A stretch of DNA of 64,000 nucleotides from Clostridium tertium (lineage in GTDB: Bacteria > Bacillota > Clostridia > Clostridiales > Clostridiaceae). How positions within the stretch are numbered: the stretch's first letter is position 1; every line of letters starts with the position of its first letter. The notes under the pieces were generated by a model, which was not told where the DNA came from, ran no database searches, and saw only the letters and a list, made by a program, of their open reading frames with translations. The stretch is from positions 62,001 to 126,000 of the forward strand of contig NZ_JAGGJY010000008.1 of NCBI RefSeq assembly GCF_017873245.1, in the 5' to 3' direction. Positions 1 through 8,178 of the stretch are shown here, piece after piece. The translations under genes and the position numbers were made by a program.

Positions 1-242
1 TTAAATTCTCTAAAAGTATCTTTATCACAAATATATGATAATCTTTCATAACTACCTAATCTAAAATAATGATTACAGTTTGAACATATATTAAGATTTT
101 CTTCTAAGGACTTTTTATATAAAATTTTTCCACATTTACTGCATTTTATCCAAGTTCCATCAGGAACTATAGGTATATCTTTTTCATCTTCTTGTGGAGT
201 TATGTTAATAACTCCGTATTGTCTCTTTTTAAAAATCCCCAT
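1..242 (-). CDS. accD: Acetyl-CoA carboxylase carboxyltransferase subunit beta (partial, N-terminal 80 residues)
   Basis: This gene runs off the left edge, so only the N-terminus is present. It starts at an ATG at 242, 12 bases after the accC stop, with a GGTG ribosome site. The visible residues contain a zinc ribbon, CSKC at residues 34-37 and CSNC at 53-56, which is the hallmark of AccD. The beta subunit, with AccA, transfers the carboxyl group from biotin on AccB to acetyl-CoA to make malonyl-CoA. Its place as the next gene after accC in the fatty-acid operon supports the call. accA is expected beyond the edge; this is inferred from usual clostridial order. Confidence 0.92.
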   Translation of the reverse strand, partial: MGIFKKRQYGVINITPQEDEKDIPIVPDGTWIKCSKCGKILYKKSLEENLNICSNCNHYFRLGSYERLSYICDKDTFREF

Positions 243-254
243 AATTTTCACCAA

Positions 255-1598
255 CTATAAATTATATTCTTTGCTTATAAAACTAGTATCAAAGTCCCCT
301 AAGCGAAATTTCTCATTATTTAAAATATCTATTTGAAAATCTATATTATTATCAATACCTTCTATCACAAACTCATCTAGTGCTCTAAGCATTTTATTAA
401 TTGCTTCTTCTCTACTCTTACCATAAGCTATAAGCTTAGCTATCATTGAATCATATGTTGGAGGAATAGTATATCCTGAATAAACTGCTGTATCTACTCT
501 GATTCCATTACCTCCAGGTAAATTTAAAAATTCAATTTTTCCTGGTGAAGGTATAAACCCTTTTCTAGGATTTTCAGCATTTATTCTGCATTCAATAGCA
601 TGCCCTTTTATTTCAACTTCATCTTGAGAAAAGCTTAAACATTCTCCACTTGCAATTTTTATTTGTTCTTTTACAATATCAATTGATGTTATCATTTCTG
701 TTATTGGATGCTCTACTTGAATTCTTGTATTCATCTCCATAAAATAAAAATTACTATATTTATCTACTAAAAATTCTATTGTTCCTGCATTAAAATAATT
801 TACTGCTTTAGCTGCATTAATTGCTGCTCTTCCCATTTCTATTCTTAAATCATCACTTAAAATTGATGATGGTGCTTCTTCTAATACCTTTTGATTTCTT
901 CTTTGTATAGTACAATCTCTTTCCCCTAGATGAATAATATTTCCATGTTCGTCACCTAAGATTTGAAATTCTATATGCCTAGGATTTTCAATAAACTTTT
1001 CAATATATATTGTATCATCGCCAAAATTAACTTTAGCTTCTGATTTTGCAGTAAAGTAAGCATTTTCAAGTTCATCTTCTTTATGAACTATTCTAATTCC
1101 TTTACCGCCTCCCCCTAAAGCTGCTTTTATCATTACTGGATACCCTATTTCTTTAGCCTCTATATATGCCTCTTCAATACTTTTAACTATTCCATTGCTT
1201 CCAGGTATTACAGGAACATCGGCATTTTTCATAATTTCTCTAGCTCTAGCCTTATCTCCCATAATGCTTATAGTTTTACTACTTGGTCCTATAAATTTTA
1301 TGTTACATTCTTCACAAATAGATGCAAATTCTGCATTTTCTGATAAGAATCCAAACCCTGGATGAATTGCATTGCATTTGGTTATTACTGCTGCACTAAT
1401 AATATTGCTTTCATTTAAATATGAGTCCTTTGATTTAGGCTTTCCAACACAAATAGCTTCATCTGCAAGCTGAGTATGCATAGCATCTTTATCAGCTTCT
1501 GAGTAAATAGCTACTGTTTGTATTCCAAGCTCCTTGCAAGCTCTTATTATCCTTACCGCTATTTCTCCTCTGTTAGCTATTAATACCTTTCTAATCAT
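255..1598 (-). CDS. accC: Biotin carboxylase subunit of acetyl-CoA carboxylase
   Basis: AccC carboxylates biotin on AccB using ATP and bicarbonate. The 447-residue length is normal. The N-terminal biotin-carboxylase fold starts with IANRGEIAVRI and carries HPGFGFLSEN at 79-88. The ATP-grasp glycine loop GGGGKG is at 162-167. The active-site block EMNTRIQVEH places E288, R292, Q294, V295 and E296 at the same numbers as the E. coli enzyme. The ATG has an AGAGGTG ribosome site. It lies between fabZ and accD in the operon. There are no signs of damage. Confidence 0.97.
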   Translation of the reverse strand: MIRKVLIANRGEIAVRIIRACKELGIQTVAIYSEADKDAMHTQLADEAICVGKPKSKDSYLNESNIISAAVITKCNAIHPGFGFLSENAEFASICEECNIKFIGPSSKTISIMGDKARAREIMKNADVPVIPGSNGIVKSIEEAYIEAKEIGYPVMIKAALGGGGKGIRIVHKEDELENAYFTAKSEAKVNFGDDTIYIEKFIENPRHIEFQILGDEHGNIIHLGERDCTIQRRNQKVLEEAPSSILSDDLRIEMGRAAINAAKAVNYFNAGTIEFLVDKYSNFYFMEMNTRIQVEHPITEMITSIDIVKEQIKIASGECLSFSQDEVEIKGHAIECRINAENPRKGFIPSPGKIEFLNLPGGNGIRVDTAVYSGYTIPPTYDSMIAKLIAYGKSREEAINKMLRALDEFVIEGIDNNIDFQIDILNNEKFRLGDFDTSFISKEYNL

Positions 1599-1613
1599 AA
1601 AAACACCTCTTTA

Positions 1614-2039
1614 CTATCCTACCATAAAGGTTAATTCTACTTCACAAACCTTTTTATCATTTACATATGCAATTCCTTTACCTATTCCTGCTGCTCCTCT
1701 TATTTTAGTAAGCTCTACCTCTAACCTTAATGTATCTCCAGGAACAACCTTTTTTCTAAACTTTGCATTATTTATTCCACCAAAGTACGCTATTTTACCT
1801 TTAAACTCATCTCTTTTTAAAAGTGCAACTGCTCCTGCTTGTGCAAGTGCTTCAACTATTAGCACTCCTGGCATAACTGGTTCTACTGGAAAGTGGCCTT
1901 GAAAAAAGTATTCATTCATTGTTACATTTTTTATTGCAACTATTTTATTATCCTCTAAACTCTCAACTCTATCTAATAATAGAAATGGGTATCTATGAGG
2001 GATTATTTCCATAATTTCTTTTATATCCAAATATTTCAC
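1614..2039 (-). CDS. fabZ: 3-hydroxyacyl-ACP dehydratase FabZ
   Basis: FabZ removes water from 3-hydroxyacyl-ACP to give trans-2-enoyl-ACP in each elongation round. The 141-residue protein has the hot-dog fold signature [11 protein letters not shown] near residue 15 and the active-site helix [14 protein letters not shown], with catalytic H49 and E63. The start is a GTG directly abutting the accB TAG stop, so translation is probably coupled; no strong ribosome site is seen. No fabA, fabM or fabN is present nearby, so the route to unsaturated chains is not explained by this cluster. Confidence 0.95.
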   Translation of the reverse strand: MKYLDIKEIMEIIPHRYPFLLLDRVESLEDNKIVAIKNVTMNEYFFQGHFPVEPVMPGVLIVEALAQAGAVALLKRDEFKGKIAYFGGINNAKFRKKVVPGDTLRLEVELTKIRGAAGIGKGIAYVNDKKVCEVELTFMVG

Positions 2040-2525
2040 CTACTTTATCTTAAATAATTCCATTCCAAACTCTACAATATCTTCATCGTTTCTTAAAACT
2101 TCTACTATTTCACAATCTTCTTCTGCTGTTATTTCATTCATTATTTTCATTGCTTCAACTATACAAAGAACTTCACCTTTTTTTACTTTAGAACCTATTT
2201 CTACATAAGGTTTTCCACCAGGTGTTCCAGATGAATAAAATGTTCCAACTAAAGGTGATTTAACTGATTTGAAACTATTATTTTTTATATCTTCTATATC
2301 AATAGATTCTTCTTTTATTTCAGCTTTATTATTTATTACTATTGCATTATTTTCAGCCTGACCTATTACCCCACCATTACTATTACTATCTTTTGATATT
2401 TCTTTGAAGCTTTCTTCATTTTTACTAAGCTTTAATTTAATACCATCACTTTCTAATTCAAATATTCTAAGAGAAGATGAATCTATTGACTTTATCAATT
2501 CTTTTATTTGTTCATAAGTTAACAT
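2040..2525 (-). CDS. accB: Biotin carboxyl carrier protein of acetyl-CoA carboxylase
   Basis: AccB carries the biotin that shuttles the carboxyl group between AccC and AccAD. I place the start at the ATG at 2525 (161 residues), because GGAGGGG lies 9 bases upstream; a longer frame from 2543 would begin inside that ribosome site. The C-terminal biotinyl domain holds the motif EAMKIMNEI, with the biotinylated lysine at residue 127. A poorly conserved linker separates it from an N-terminal helical segment. The gene follows the fabF stop by 2 bases. Confidence 0.94.
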   Translation of the reverse strand: MLTYEQIKELIKSIDSSSLRIFELESDGIKLKLSKNEESFKEISKDSNSNGGVIGQAENNAIVINNKAEIKEESIDIEDIKNNSFKSVKSPLVGTFYSSGTPGGKPYVEIGSKVKKGEVLCIVEAMKIMNEITAEEDCEIVEVLRNDEDIVEFGMELFKIK

Positions 2526-2527
2526 TT

Positions 2528-3769
2528 CTATCTTCCCCTCCACTTTTTAAATATAACTGTTCCATTATGGCCACCAAACCCCAATGAATTTGATAATGCA
2601 TAATCTATTTCTTCATTTTTTCCAACATTAGCAACTAAATTCAAATCACATTCTTCATCTGGATTTAAATAATTAATATTTGCTGGTATAAATCCATCTT
2701 CTAAAGCTTTTATTGAAATTATTGCTTCAACTGCTCCAGCAGCTCCAAGTAAATGTCCTGTCATAGACTTTGTTGAACTTACATAAACATCTTTTGCTAA
2801 ATCTTTAAAGGCTTTCTTTATTGCTAAAGTTTCTACCTTATCATTTATCTCTGTGGATGTACCATGAGCATTTATATATCCAATTTCATTTGCTAATATA
2901 TTTGCATCATTCATTGCATCTCTCATTGATCTATAAGCTCCATCTCCATCAAGAGTTGGTGAAGTTATGTGATAAGCATCACAAGTTGTTCCATATCCTA
3001 CAACTTCTCCATAAATCTTTGCGCCTCTTTTAAGAGCACTTTCTAATTCCTCTAAAATTAATGCTCCTGCTCCTTCTCCCATTACAAAACCATTTCTATC
3101 TTTATCGAATGGTATAGAAGCTCTGTTTGGATCCTCACTTTTACTAAGCGCAGTCAAAGCTTGAAATCCTGCAATACCAAACTCATTAATTGATGCCTCT
3201 GCACCACCAACTATTGCTCTATCTAAATATCCATCTTTTATACTTCTATAAGCTTCACCAATGCAATGAGTTGAAGTTGCACATGCTGTAGTAACACTTA
3301 AACATGATCCTAAAAGTCCAAACTCTATTGCTATACTTCCAGCTGCAATATTAGATATTGATGTTGGAATTGTTAATGGTGAAACTCTATTTGGTCCCTT
3401 TTCTACTAAAGTTCTTATTTGATTTTCTATAGTAATAAGTCCACCAATACCTGAACCAAATATTACTCCAAATCTTTCTCTATCTACTTTATCTAAATCT
3501 ATGTTACTATCTTTCATACACTCTTTTGCTGCAACTAATGCTAATTGTGTATATCTATCTAGTCTTTTAGCATCTTTTTTTCCTAAATAATCCTCTGCTT
3601 TAAAGTCTTTTACTTCTGCTGCTACCTTAACTTTAAAATCTGTTGTATCAAAAAATGTTATTTTATCTATCCCATTTTTTCCTTCTTTAACAGCATTCCA
3701 AAAACTATCTATTGAATTTCCAATTGGTGTTATAGCTCCTAAGCCTGTAACTACTACTCTTCTCTTCAT
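2528..3769 (-). CDS. fabF: Beta-ketoacyl-ACP synthase II
   Basis: FabF condenses malonyl-ACP with the growing acyl-ACP. The 413-residue thiolase-fold protein has the nucleophile C163 in TTACATSTHC, the first histidine H302 in NAHGTSTE, K334 and the second histidine H339 in STKSMTGHLLGAAG, and the C-terminal GFGGHNGT loop. All catalytic residues are present. The ATG is preceded by AAAGGAG. It sits between fabG and accB. Confidence 0.97.
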   Translation of the reverse strand: MKRRVVVTGLGAITPIGNSIDSFWNAVKEGKNGIDKITFFDTTDFKVKVAAEVKDFKAEDYLGKKDAKRLDRYTQLALVAAKECMKDSNIDLDKVDRERFGVIFGSGIGGLITIENQIRTLVEKGPNRVSPLTIPTSISNIAAGSIAIEFGLLGSCLSVTTACATSTHCIGEAYRSIKDGYLDRAIVGGAEASINEFGIAGFQALTALSKSEDPNRASIPFDKDRNGFVMGEGAGALILEELESALKRGAKIYGEVVGYGTTCDAYHITSPTLDGDGAYRSMRDAMNDANILANEIGYINAHGTSTEINDKVETLAIKKAFKDLAKDVYVSSTKSMTGHLLGAAGAVEAIISIKALEDGFIPANINYLNPDEECDLNLVANVGKNEEIDYALSNSLGFGGHNGTVIFKKWRGR

Positions 3770-3783
3770 AAACTACTCTCCTT

Positions 3784-4527
3784 TTAAAGCATAACCATTC
3801 CACCATCTACATTTATTACTTGACCAGTAATATAGTTTGATAAATTAGATGATAAGAATAAAACTAAATTAGCTATTTCTTTAGGCTCTCCTATTTTTTT
3901 CATAGGAATTGTCTTTATTACTTCTTCTTTTACTCTATCTGGTAAAACACTTGTCATATCTGTATTTATATATCCAGGAGCAATAACATTAACATTTATA
4001 TTTCTAGCTGCAAGCTCTCTTGCTACTGATTTTGAAAATCCTATTACACCAGCTTTAGATGCAGCATAATTGCATTGACCTGCATTTCCAGCTACTCCAA
4101 CAACAGAAGATATATTTATTATCTTTCCGTATCTTTGCTTAACCATAATAGATGAAACTGCTTTAGTTGTATTGAAAGTCCCTTTCAAATTTACATCTAT
4201 AACATCATCAAAATCTTTTCCACTCATTCTTATAATTAATCCATCTTTAGTAATTCCCGCATTGTTAACTAAGATATCTATACTTTCAAATTTATCCTTT
4301 ACTTCTTTTATAAAGTTAATTACTTCTTCTTCATTACTTACATCACATTTGCATGCTACTACTTTAACGCCAAAGCTCTTTAATTCTTCTATTAAACTTT
4401 CTACTTCTTCATTATATTTTCTATAGTTTATAGCAATATTAGCTCCATTTTGTGCTAATGTCCTTGCTATTTCTCTACCTATACCTCTAGTTCCACCTGT
4501 AACTATTGCATTTTTATCCTTAACCAT
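3784..4527 (-). CDS. fabG: 3-oxoacyl-ACP reductase FabG
   Basis: FabG reduces 3-oxoacyl-ACP to 3-hydroxyacyl-ACP with NADPH. This is a classical short-chain dehydrogenase of 247 residues, with the Rossmann loop TGGTRGIG at 10-17, NNAG at 88-91, catalytic S141, and Y154 and K158 in YAASKAG. Its start overlaps the end of fabD by 8 bases, and the ribosome site is weak, so it is probably translated by coupling to fabD. Confidence 0.96.
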   Translation of the reverse strand: MVKDKNAIVTGGTRGIGREIARTLAQNGANIAINYRKYNEEVESLIEELKSFGVKVVACKCDVSNEEEVINFIKEVKDKFESIDILVNNAGITKDGLIIRMSGKDFDDVIDVNLKGTFNTTKAVSSIMVKQRYGKIINISSVVGVAGNAGQCNYAASKAGVIGFSKSVARELAARNINVNVIAPGYINTDMTSVLPDRVKEEVIKTIPMKKIGEPKEIANLVLFLSSNLSNYITGQVINVDGGMVML

Positions 4528-5473
4528 TTAAAATTTCTATCCCTTCTAATGTTTTATTTAAAGATTTCATATCTTCAACATTATAAATATTTACTTTTAA
4601 GCCTTTCTCTCTACTTATTTCCTTGATAAAGCTACTTAACACTCTACCTGGTCCAAATTCAATAAATGTATCAACACCCATATTAAGCATTTTTTCTATA
4701 CTTTTACTCCATTTAACAGATGATTTTATTTGACTAAAAAGTAATTCTTCTATATCAGATTTATTATCTATAAACTCCGCTGTAACATTAGATATTATTT
4801 TTGTACTAGGGTTATTAAATTCTATGTTTTTAAGTTCTTCTTTGAGCTTTATTGATGCTTTTTCTAACAAGGATGTATGAAAAGGTCCAGATACTTTTAA
4901 TTCAATAGCTCTTTTGGCTCCATATTCCAAACATAGTTCTTTAGCTTTTTCTACTGCTTCTTTTTCTCCACCAATTACAATTTGATTATTAGTGTTATAA
5001 TTAGCAATTTCTACTATTCCCTTATCTCTAGAATTTTCTATAGCTACCTTTATTTTTTCTATAGGTAATCCTATTATGGCAGCCATAGATCCAACTCCAA
5101 TAGGAACTGCTTCTTGCATATATCTTCCTCTTTTTTTCACTAAAGCAACTGCTTCTTCAAAACTTAAAGCATTTGCACATACTAAAGCTGAATACTCCCC
5201 AAGACTTAGTCCTGCAACAACATCCGCTTTAATACCTCTTTCTTCAAGTGCTTCTTTTGCTGCAATTGAAGTTATCAAAATAGCTGGTTGCGTATTTTCT
5301 GTAATATCTAAGTCTTCTTTATTTCCATTAAATATTAGTTCTTTTATATCAAAACTCAATATATCATTTGCTTTATCAAAAATCTCTTTACATCTTGGAA
5401 TATGTTCATATAAATCTTTTCCCATTCCTATATATTGAGATCCTTGACCTGCAAAAACAAAAGCTGTTTTCAT
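4520..5473 (-). CDS. fabD: Malonyl-CoA:ACP transacylase
   Basis: FabD loads malonyl groups from CoA onto ACP. The 317-residue protein shows the N-terminal FAGQGSQYIGMG loop, the nucleophile S90 in GLSLGEYSAL, R115 and H199 in SGPFHTSLL, which is the complete catalytic set. The ATG has a GAGGAGG ribosome site. It lies between fabK and fabG in the operon. Confidence 0.96.
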   Translation of the reverse strand: MKTAFVFAGQGSQYIGMGKDLYEHIPRCKEIFDKANDILSFDIKELIFNGNKEDLDITENTQPAILITSIAAKEALEERGIKADVVAGLSLGEYSALVCANALSFEEAVALVKKRGRYMQEAVPIGVGSMAAIIGLPIEKIKVAIENSRDKGIVEIANYNTNNQIVIGGEKEAVEKAKELCLEYGAKRAIELKVSGPFHTSLLEKASIKLKEELKNIEFNNPSTKIISNVTAEFIDNKSDIEELLFSQIKSSVKWSKSIEKMLNMGVDTFIEFGPGRVLSSFIKEISREKGLKVNIYNVEDMKSLNKTLEGIEILNG

Positions 5474-5485
5474 ACTTCCTCCTCT

Positions 5486-6412
5486 TTAAAGGCTCTTTCT
5501 TATATTTTCATATTCATTAAACATTTCTTCTATAATTTCCTTAGCACTTTGCTTTTTTGTAATCATCCCTGAAATTTGACCTGCCATAAGAGATCCATTT
5601 TCTATATCTCCATCTTTTACAGCTTTTCTCAGTGCTCCTCTACCTAATTCCTCTAACTCTTCTATAGAAGCATTTTTACCTTCTAGATTTAAATACTCCC
5701 TTGCAAGCTTATTCTTTATAACTTGAACTGGATGACCTGTAACTCTACCAGTTACAACAGTATCTATATCTTTTGACTTAACTACAGCATCCTTATAATT
5801 CTCGTGAATACTACATTCGTTAGCAACTAGAAACCTTGTTCCAACTTGAACTCCACTTGCTCCTAATATAAAGGCTGCTCCTATGCCTCTTCCATCTCCT
5901 ATTCCACCTGCTGCTATAACTGGAATATTTACTGCATCTACAACTTGAGGAAGTAAAACCATAGTAGTTAACTTACCAATATGTCCCCCTGCTTCACAGC
6001 CTTCTGCTATAACAGCATCTGCTCCAGCTCTTTCCATTCTCTTTGCTAATGCAACTGATGCAACAACAGGAATAACCCGAACTCCAGCTTCCTTCCATCT
6101 TGCAATATACTTTCCTGGATTTCCAGCTCCAGTTGTAACAACTTTTACCCCTTCTTCAATTACAATTTTTGCTATCTCATCTGCATTTTCAGAAAGTAAC
6201 ATTATATTAATACCAAAAGGTTTATCAGTTAGTTCTTTTGTCTTTCTAATTTCTTCTCTTATAAAACTTGCAGGAGCATTTGCTCCTGCTATTATTCCAA
6301 GTCCACCTGCATTAGAAACTGCAGCTGCTAAAGAACTATCTGAAACCCATGCCATCCCCCCTTGAAAAATAGGGTATTTAATATTTAACAATTTGCAAAT
6401 ATTATTGTTCAT
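5486..6412 (-). CDS. fabK: Enoyl-ACP reductase II (FMN-dependent)
   Basis: FabK completes each elongation round by reducing trans-2-enoyl-ACP with NAD(P)H through FMN. The 308-residue TIM-barrel flavoprotein has PIFQGGMAWVSD at the N-terminus, the motif EAGGHIG with H144 (the same number as the key histidine of pneumococcal FabK), and the phosphate-binding loop AAGGIGDGRG. No FabI or FabL is in the cluster, so FabK is the apparent enoyl reductase. A second, more distant family member lies at 8179-9237. Confidence 0.95.
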   Translation of the reverse strand: MNNNICKLLNIKYPIFQGGMAWVSDSSLAAAVSNAGGLGIIAGANAPASFIREEIRKTKELTDKPFGINIMLLSENADEIAKIVIEEGVKVVTTGAGNPGKYIARWKEAGVRVIPVVASVALAKRMERAGADAVIAEGCEAGGHIGKLTTMVLLPQVVDAVNIPVIAAGGIGDGRGIGAAFILGASGVQVGTRFLVANECSIHENYKDAVVKSKDIDTVVTGRVTGHPVQVIKNKLAREYLNLEGKNASIEELEELGRGALRKAVKDGDIENGSLMAGQISGMITKKQSAKEIIEEMFNEYENIRKSL

Positions 6413-6427
6413 GAGATTTCCTCCACT

Positions 6428-6655
6428 CTATTTTTCTATAACATTTTCTATATATCTTACTGCATCTCCCACAGTTTTAATATTTTCAACATTATCAACT
6501 TTTACGTTAAATGCATCTTCAATATCCATTACAACTTGAAATAAATCAAGTGAATCTGCACCTAAATCTTCAATGAAGTTAGTTTCTAATTTTACCTCAT
6601 CTTCATTAACACCTAATTGTTCTACTACTATGTCCTTAATCTTTTCAAATACCAT
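6428..6655 (-). CDS. acpP: Acyl carrier protein
   Basis: ACP carries growing acyl chains on a phosphopantetheine arm. The 75-residue acidic helical protein contains the GADSLDLFQVV site with modified S35. It has an AGGAGG ribosome site. It is encoded between fabH and fabK, the usual clostridial order. Confidence 0.97.
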   Translation of the reverse strand: MVFEKIKDIVVEQLGVNEDEVKLETNFIEDLGADSLDLFQVVMDIEDAFNVKVDNVENIKTVGDAVRYIENVIEK

Positions 6656-6667
6656 TTTAAAATCCTC

Positions 6668-7645
6668 CTAAAATTTAATTAATGTTCCTGCCCAGGTTAA
6701 TCCTCCACCAAAGGCAGCTAAAATTATTTTATCTCCTCTTTTTATAAGACCTTTTTCAAACATTTCACTTAAAGCCACTGGAATACTTGCTGACGAAGTA
6801 TTTCCATACTTATCTAGATTAATATAAAACTTATCCTTATCTACTTTTAATCTTCTTGCAGCATCATCAATTATTCTTGAATTAGCTTGATGAGGAACTA
6901 TATATTTTATATTTTTTATATCCTCATTTGATTTTTCTAACAATTCATTAACTATTTGAGGTATTATTGATACTGCAAATTTATAAACCTCAGCACCTTT
7001 CATTTCTATATATCTTTTTTCTAACTTTTTATCTTTTGCAAAAGGTGTATTTAACTCTAATTCACCTGCAACTAAACTCTTTTCCCCAAGGCTTCCATCA
7101 GATGAAAAACATGTACTTATAATTCCTTCTTCATCATTTGATATTTCAATCACTGCTGCTCCAGCTCCATCTCCAAATAATACACAAGTACTTCTATCGC
7201 TCCAATCTATTATTCTAGATAAAACTTCCGATCCAATTACTAATGCTCGTTTTTTATCAGTGCCTCTAATTAAACTAGATGCAACTATCAAAGAATAAAC
7301 AAACCCAGAGCATGCTGCTGATATATCAAATGCAGCTGCATTATTACATCCTAATAGTCCTTGAACACTGCAAGCTGTAGATGGCATAATTTTATCTGGT
7401 GAAGTAGTAGCTACAACAATTAAATCTATATCATCTTTATCACAATTACTATTTTTCAAAGCGGATAACGCTGCTTTATATGCTAGTTCAACTGTGCCTT
7501 CTCCACTAGATATTCTTCTTTCTTTTATTCCGGTTCTTTTTACTATCCATTCGTCTGTAGTTTCAACTATGCTTTCTAAATCCTTATTACTTACTATATT
7601 ATCTGGACAATAATGACCAAATCCAACTACTTTTACCCCTTTCAT
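6668..7645 (-). CDS. fabH: Beta-ketoacyl-ACP synthase III
   Basis: FabH starts chains by condensing an acyl-CoA primer with malonyl-ACP and so helps set chain branching. The 325-residue thiolase-fold protein shows C112 in DISAACSGF, H252 in IVPHQANSRI, and N282 in KYGNTSSAS, the full catalytic triad. It is the first gene of the operon, behind a leader of roughly 230 bases. No regulator gene is found between the promoter and fabH. Confidence 0.96.
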   Translation of the reverse strand: MKGVKVVGFGHYCPDNIVSNKDLESIVETTDEWIVKRTGIKERRISSGEGTVELAYKAALSALKNSNCDKDDIDLIVVATTSPDKIMPSTACSVQGLLGCNNAAAFDISAACSGFVYSLIVASSLIRGTDKKRALVIGSEVLSRIIDWSDRSTCVLFGDGAGAAVIEISNDEEGIISTCFSSDGSLGEKSLVAGELELNTPFAKDKKLEKRYIEMKGAEVYKFAVSIIPQIVNELLEKSNEDIKNIKYIVPHQANSRIIDDAARRLKVDKDKFYINLDKYGNTSSASIPVALSEMFEKGLIKRGDKIILAAFGGGLTWAGTLIKF

Positions 7646-7704
7646 TTAACGCCTCTTTCTAAAAATTCAACTTTCAAGTTATATTTAACTCAAATATCAA
7701 ATAT

Positions 7705-7717
7705 TTTTATTATCAAA
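7705..7717. promoter_or_regulatory. FabT-like operator box 1 (fabH leader)
   Basis: The 13-mer TTTTATTATCAAA differs by one base from the box at 8134-8146. On the minus strand it follows an AT-rich TATAAA-like sequence, so it could serve a second, weaker fabH promoter or act as a roadblock. It is the least symmetric of the three copies. Confidence 0.5.
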
Positions 7718-7740
7718 ATATTATTTTATATTAAGTTATT

Positions 7741-7781
7741 ATTGAATATGTAGATGTAACTTTAACTTCTACATATTCAAT
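7741..7781 (-). other. 14-bp perfect hairpin in the fabH leader
   Basis: ATTGAATATGTAGA at 7741-7754 is matched exactly by its reverse complement at 7768-7781, with a 13-base loop. On the minus strand the stem is followed by mixed AT sequence and not a T tract, so it does not look like a terminator. It lies in the transcribed leader between the inferred start point near 7877 and fabH. It may stabilise the mRNA or act in attenuation; the role is unknown. Confidence 0.5.
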
Positions 7782-7859
7782 CAATTACTTCAATGTCATA
7801 TCTATTCTATAAATAAATAAAAATACAGAAATATCGACAAAATTCCTACTCTCAAATAT

Positions 7860-7872
7860 TTTGACTATCAAA
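7860..7872. promoter_or_regulatory. FabT-like operator box 2 at the fabH start point
   Basis: TTTGACTATCAAA is a near-palindrome differing by one base from box 3. It lies just downstream of the -10 of the fabH promoter and covers the expected start point, a position suited to repression. The sequence closely resembles the box bound by FabT, the MarR-family repressor of streptococcal and lactococcal fab operons. The link to FabT is inference. Confidence 0.7.
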
Positions 7873-7883
7873 GTAATATCATC

Positions 7884-7912
7884 ATGATAATACCATTTTT
7901 TTAATTTGTCAA
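7884..7912 (-). promoter_or_regulatory. fabH operon promoter
   Basis: On the minus strand a perfect -35 TTGACA (7912-7907) is followed after 17 bases by TATCAT (7889-7884), 5 of 6 to consensus. The expected start is near 7877, inside FabT-like box 2. Confidence 0.75.
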
Positions 7913-8093
7913 CATTCGTAATATTTTTTTAATTATAAATTTAAAATATAATAAGATTTTCTTATATTTAATTTTATATTTTCCATATCAAAGCATAATA
8001 AATTTCTTCATTTCGTGATTTTCACATTTTCTTATTTTATTTTCCAAAATATAATCAGTATCTATTAACATAAATTATTATTTAAACTATCTA

Positions 8094-8122
8094 TTGTTTT
8101 TTCCAAAATTCTGAACTATACT
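8094..8122 (+). promoter_or_regulatory. Promoter of the FabK-like gene
   Basis: TTGTTT at 8094-8099 and TATACT at 8117-8122 are separated by 17 bases. The expected start, near 8129, lies at the edge of FabT-like box 3. This mirrors the fabH promoter layout. Confidence 0.65.
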
Positions 8123-8133
8123 ATTAATAATAT

Positions 8134-8146
8134 TTTGATTATCAAA
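8134..8146. promoter_or_regulatory. FabT-like operator box 3 upstream of the FabK-like gene
   Basis: TTTGATTATCAAA is a 5-3-5 inverted repeat with perfect arms. Its flanks (ATAT and GTAT) resemble those of box 2. It sits just after the -10 of the plus-strand promoter and about 30 bases before the ATG at 8179. Confidence 0.7.
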
Positions 8147-8178
8147 GTATTATTCTTAAAATTTAAAGGAGTAAAATT

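Noticed and set aside
2526..2543. Longer accB start at 2543
   Set aside because: That ATG overlaps the GGAGGGG ribosome site of the ATG at 2525 and runs into fabF.
7741..7781. Terminator in the fabH leader
   Set aside because: The stem is perfect but no T run follows on the transcribed strand.
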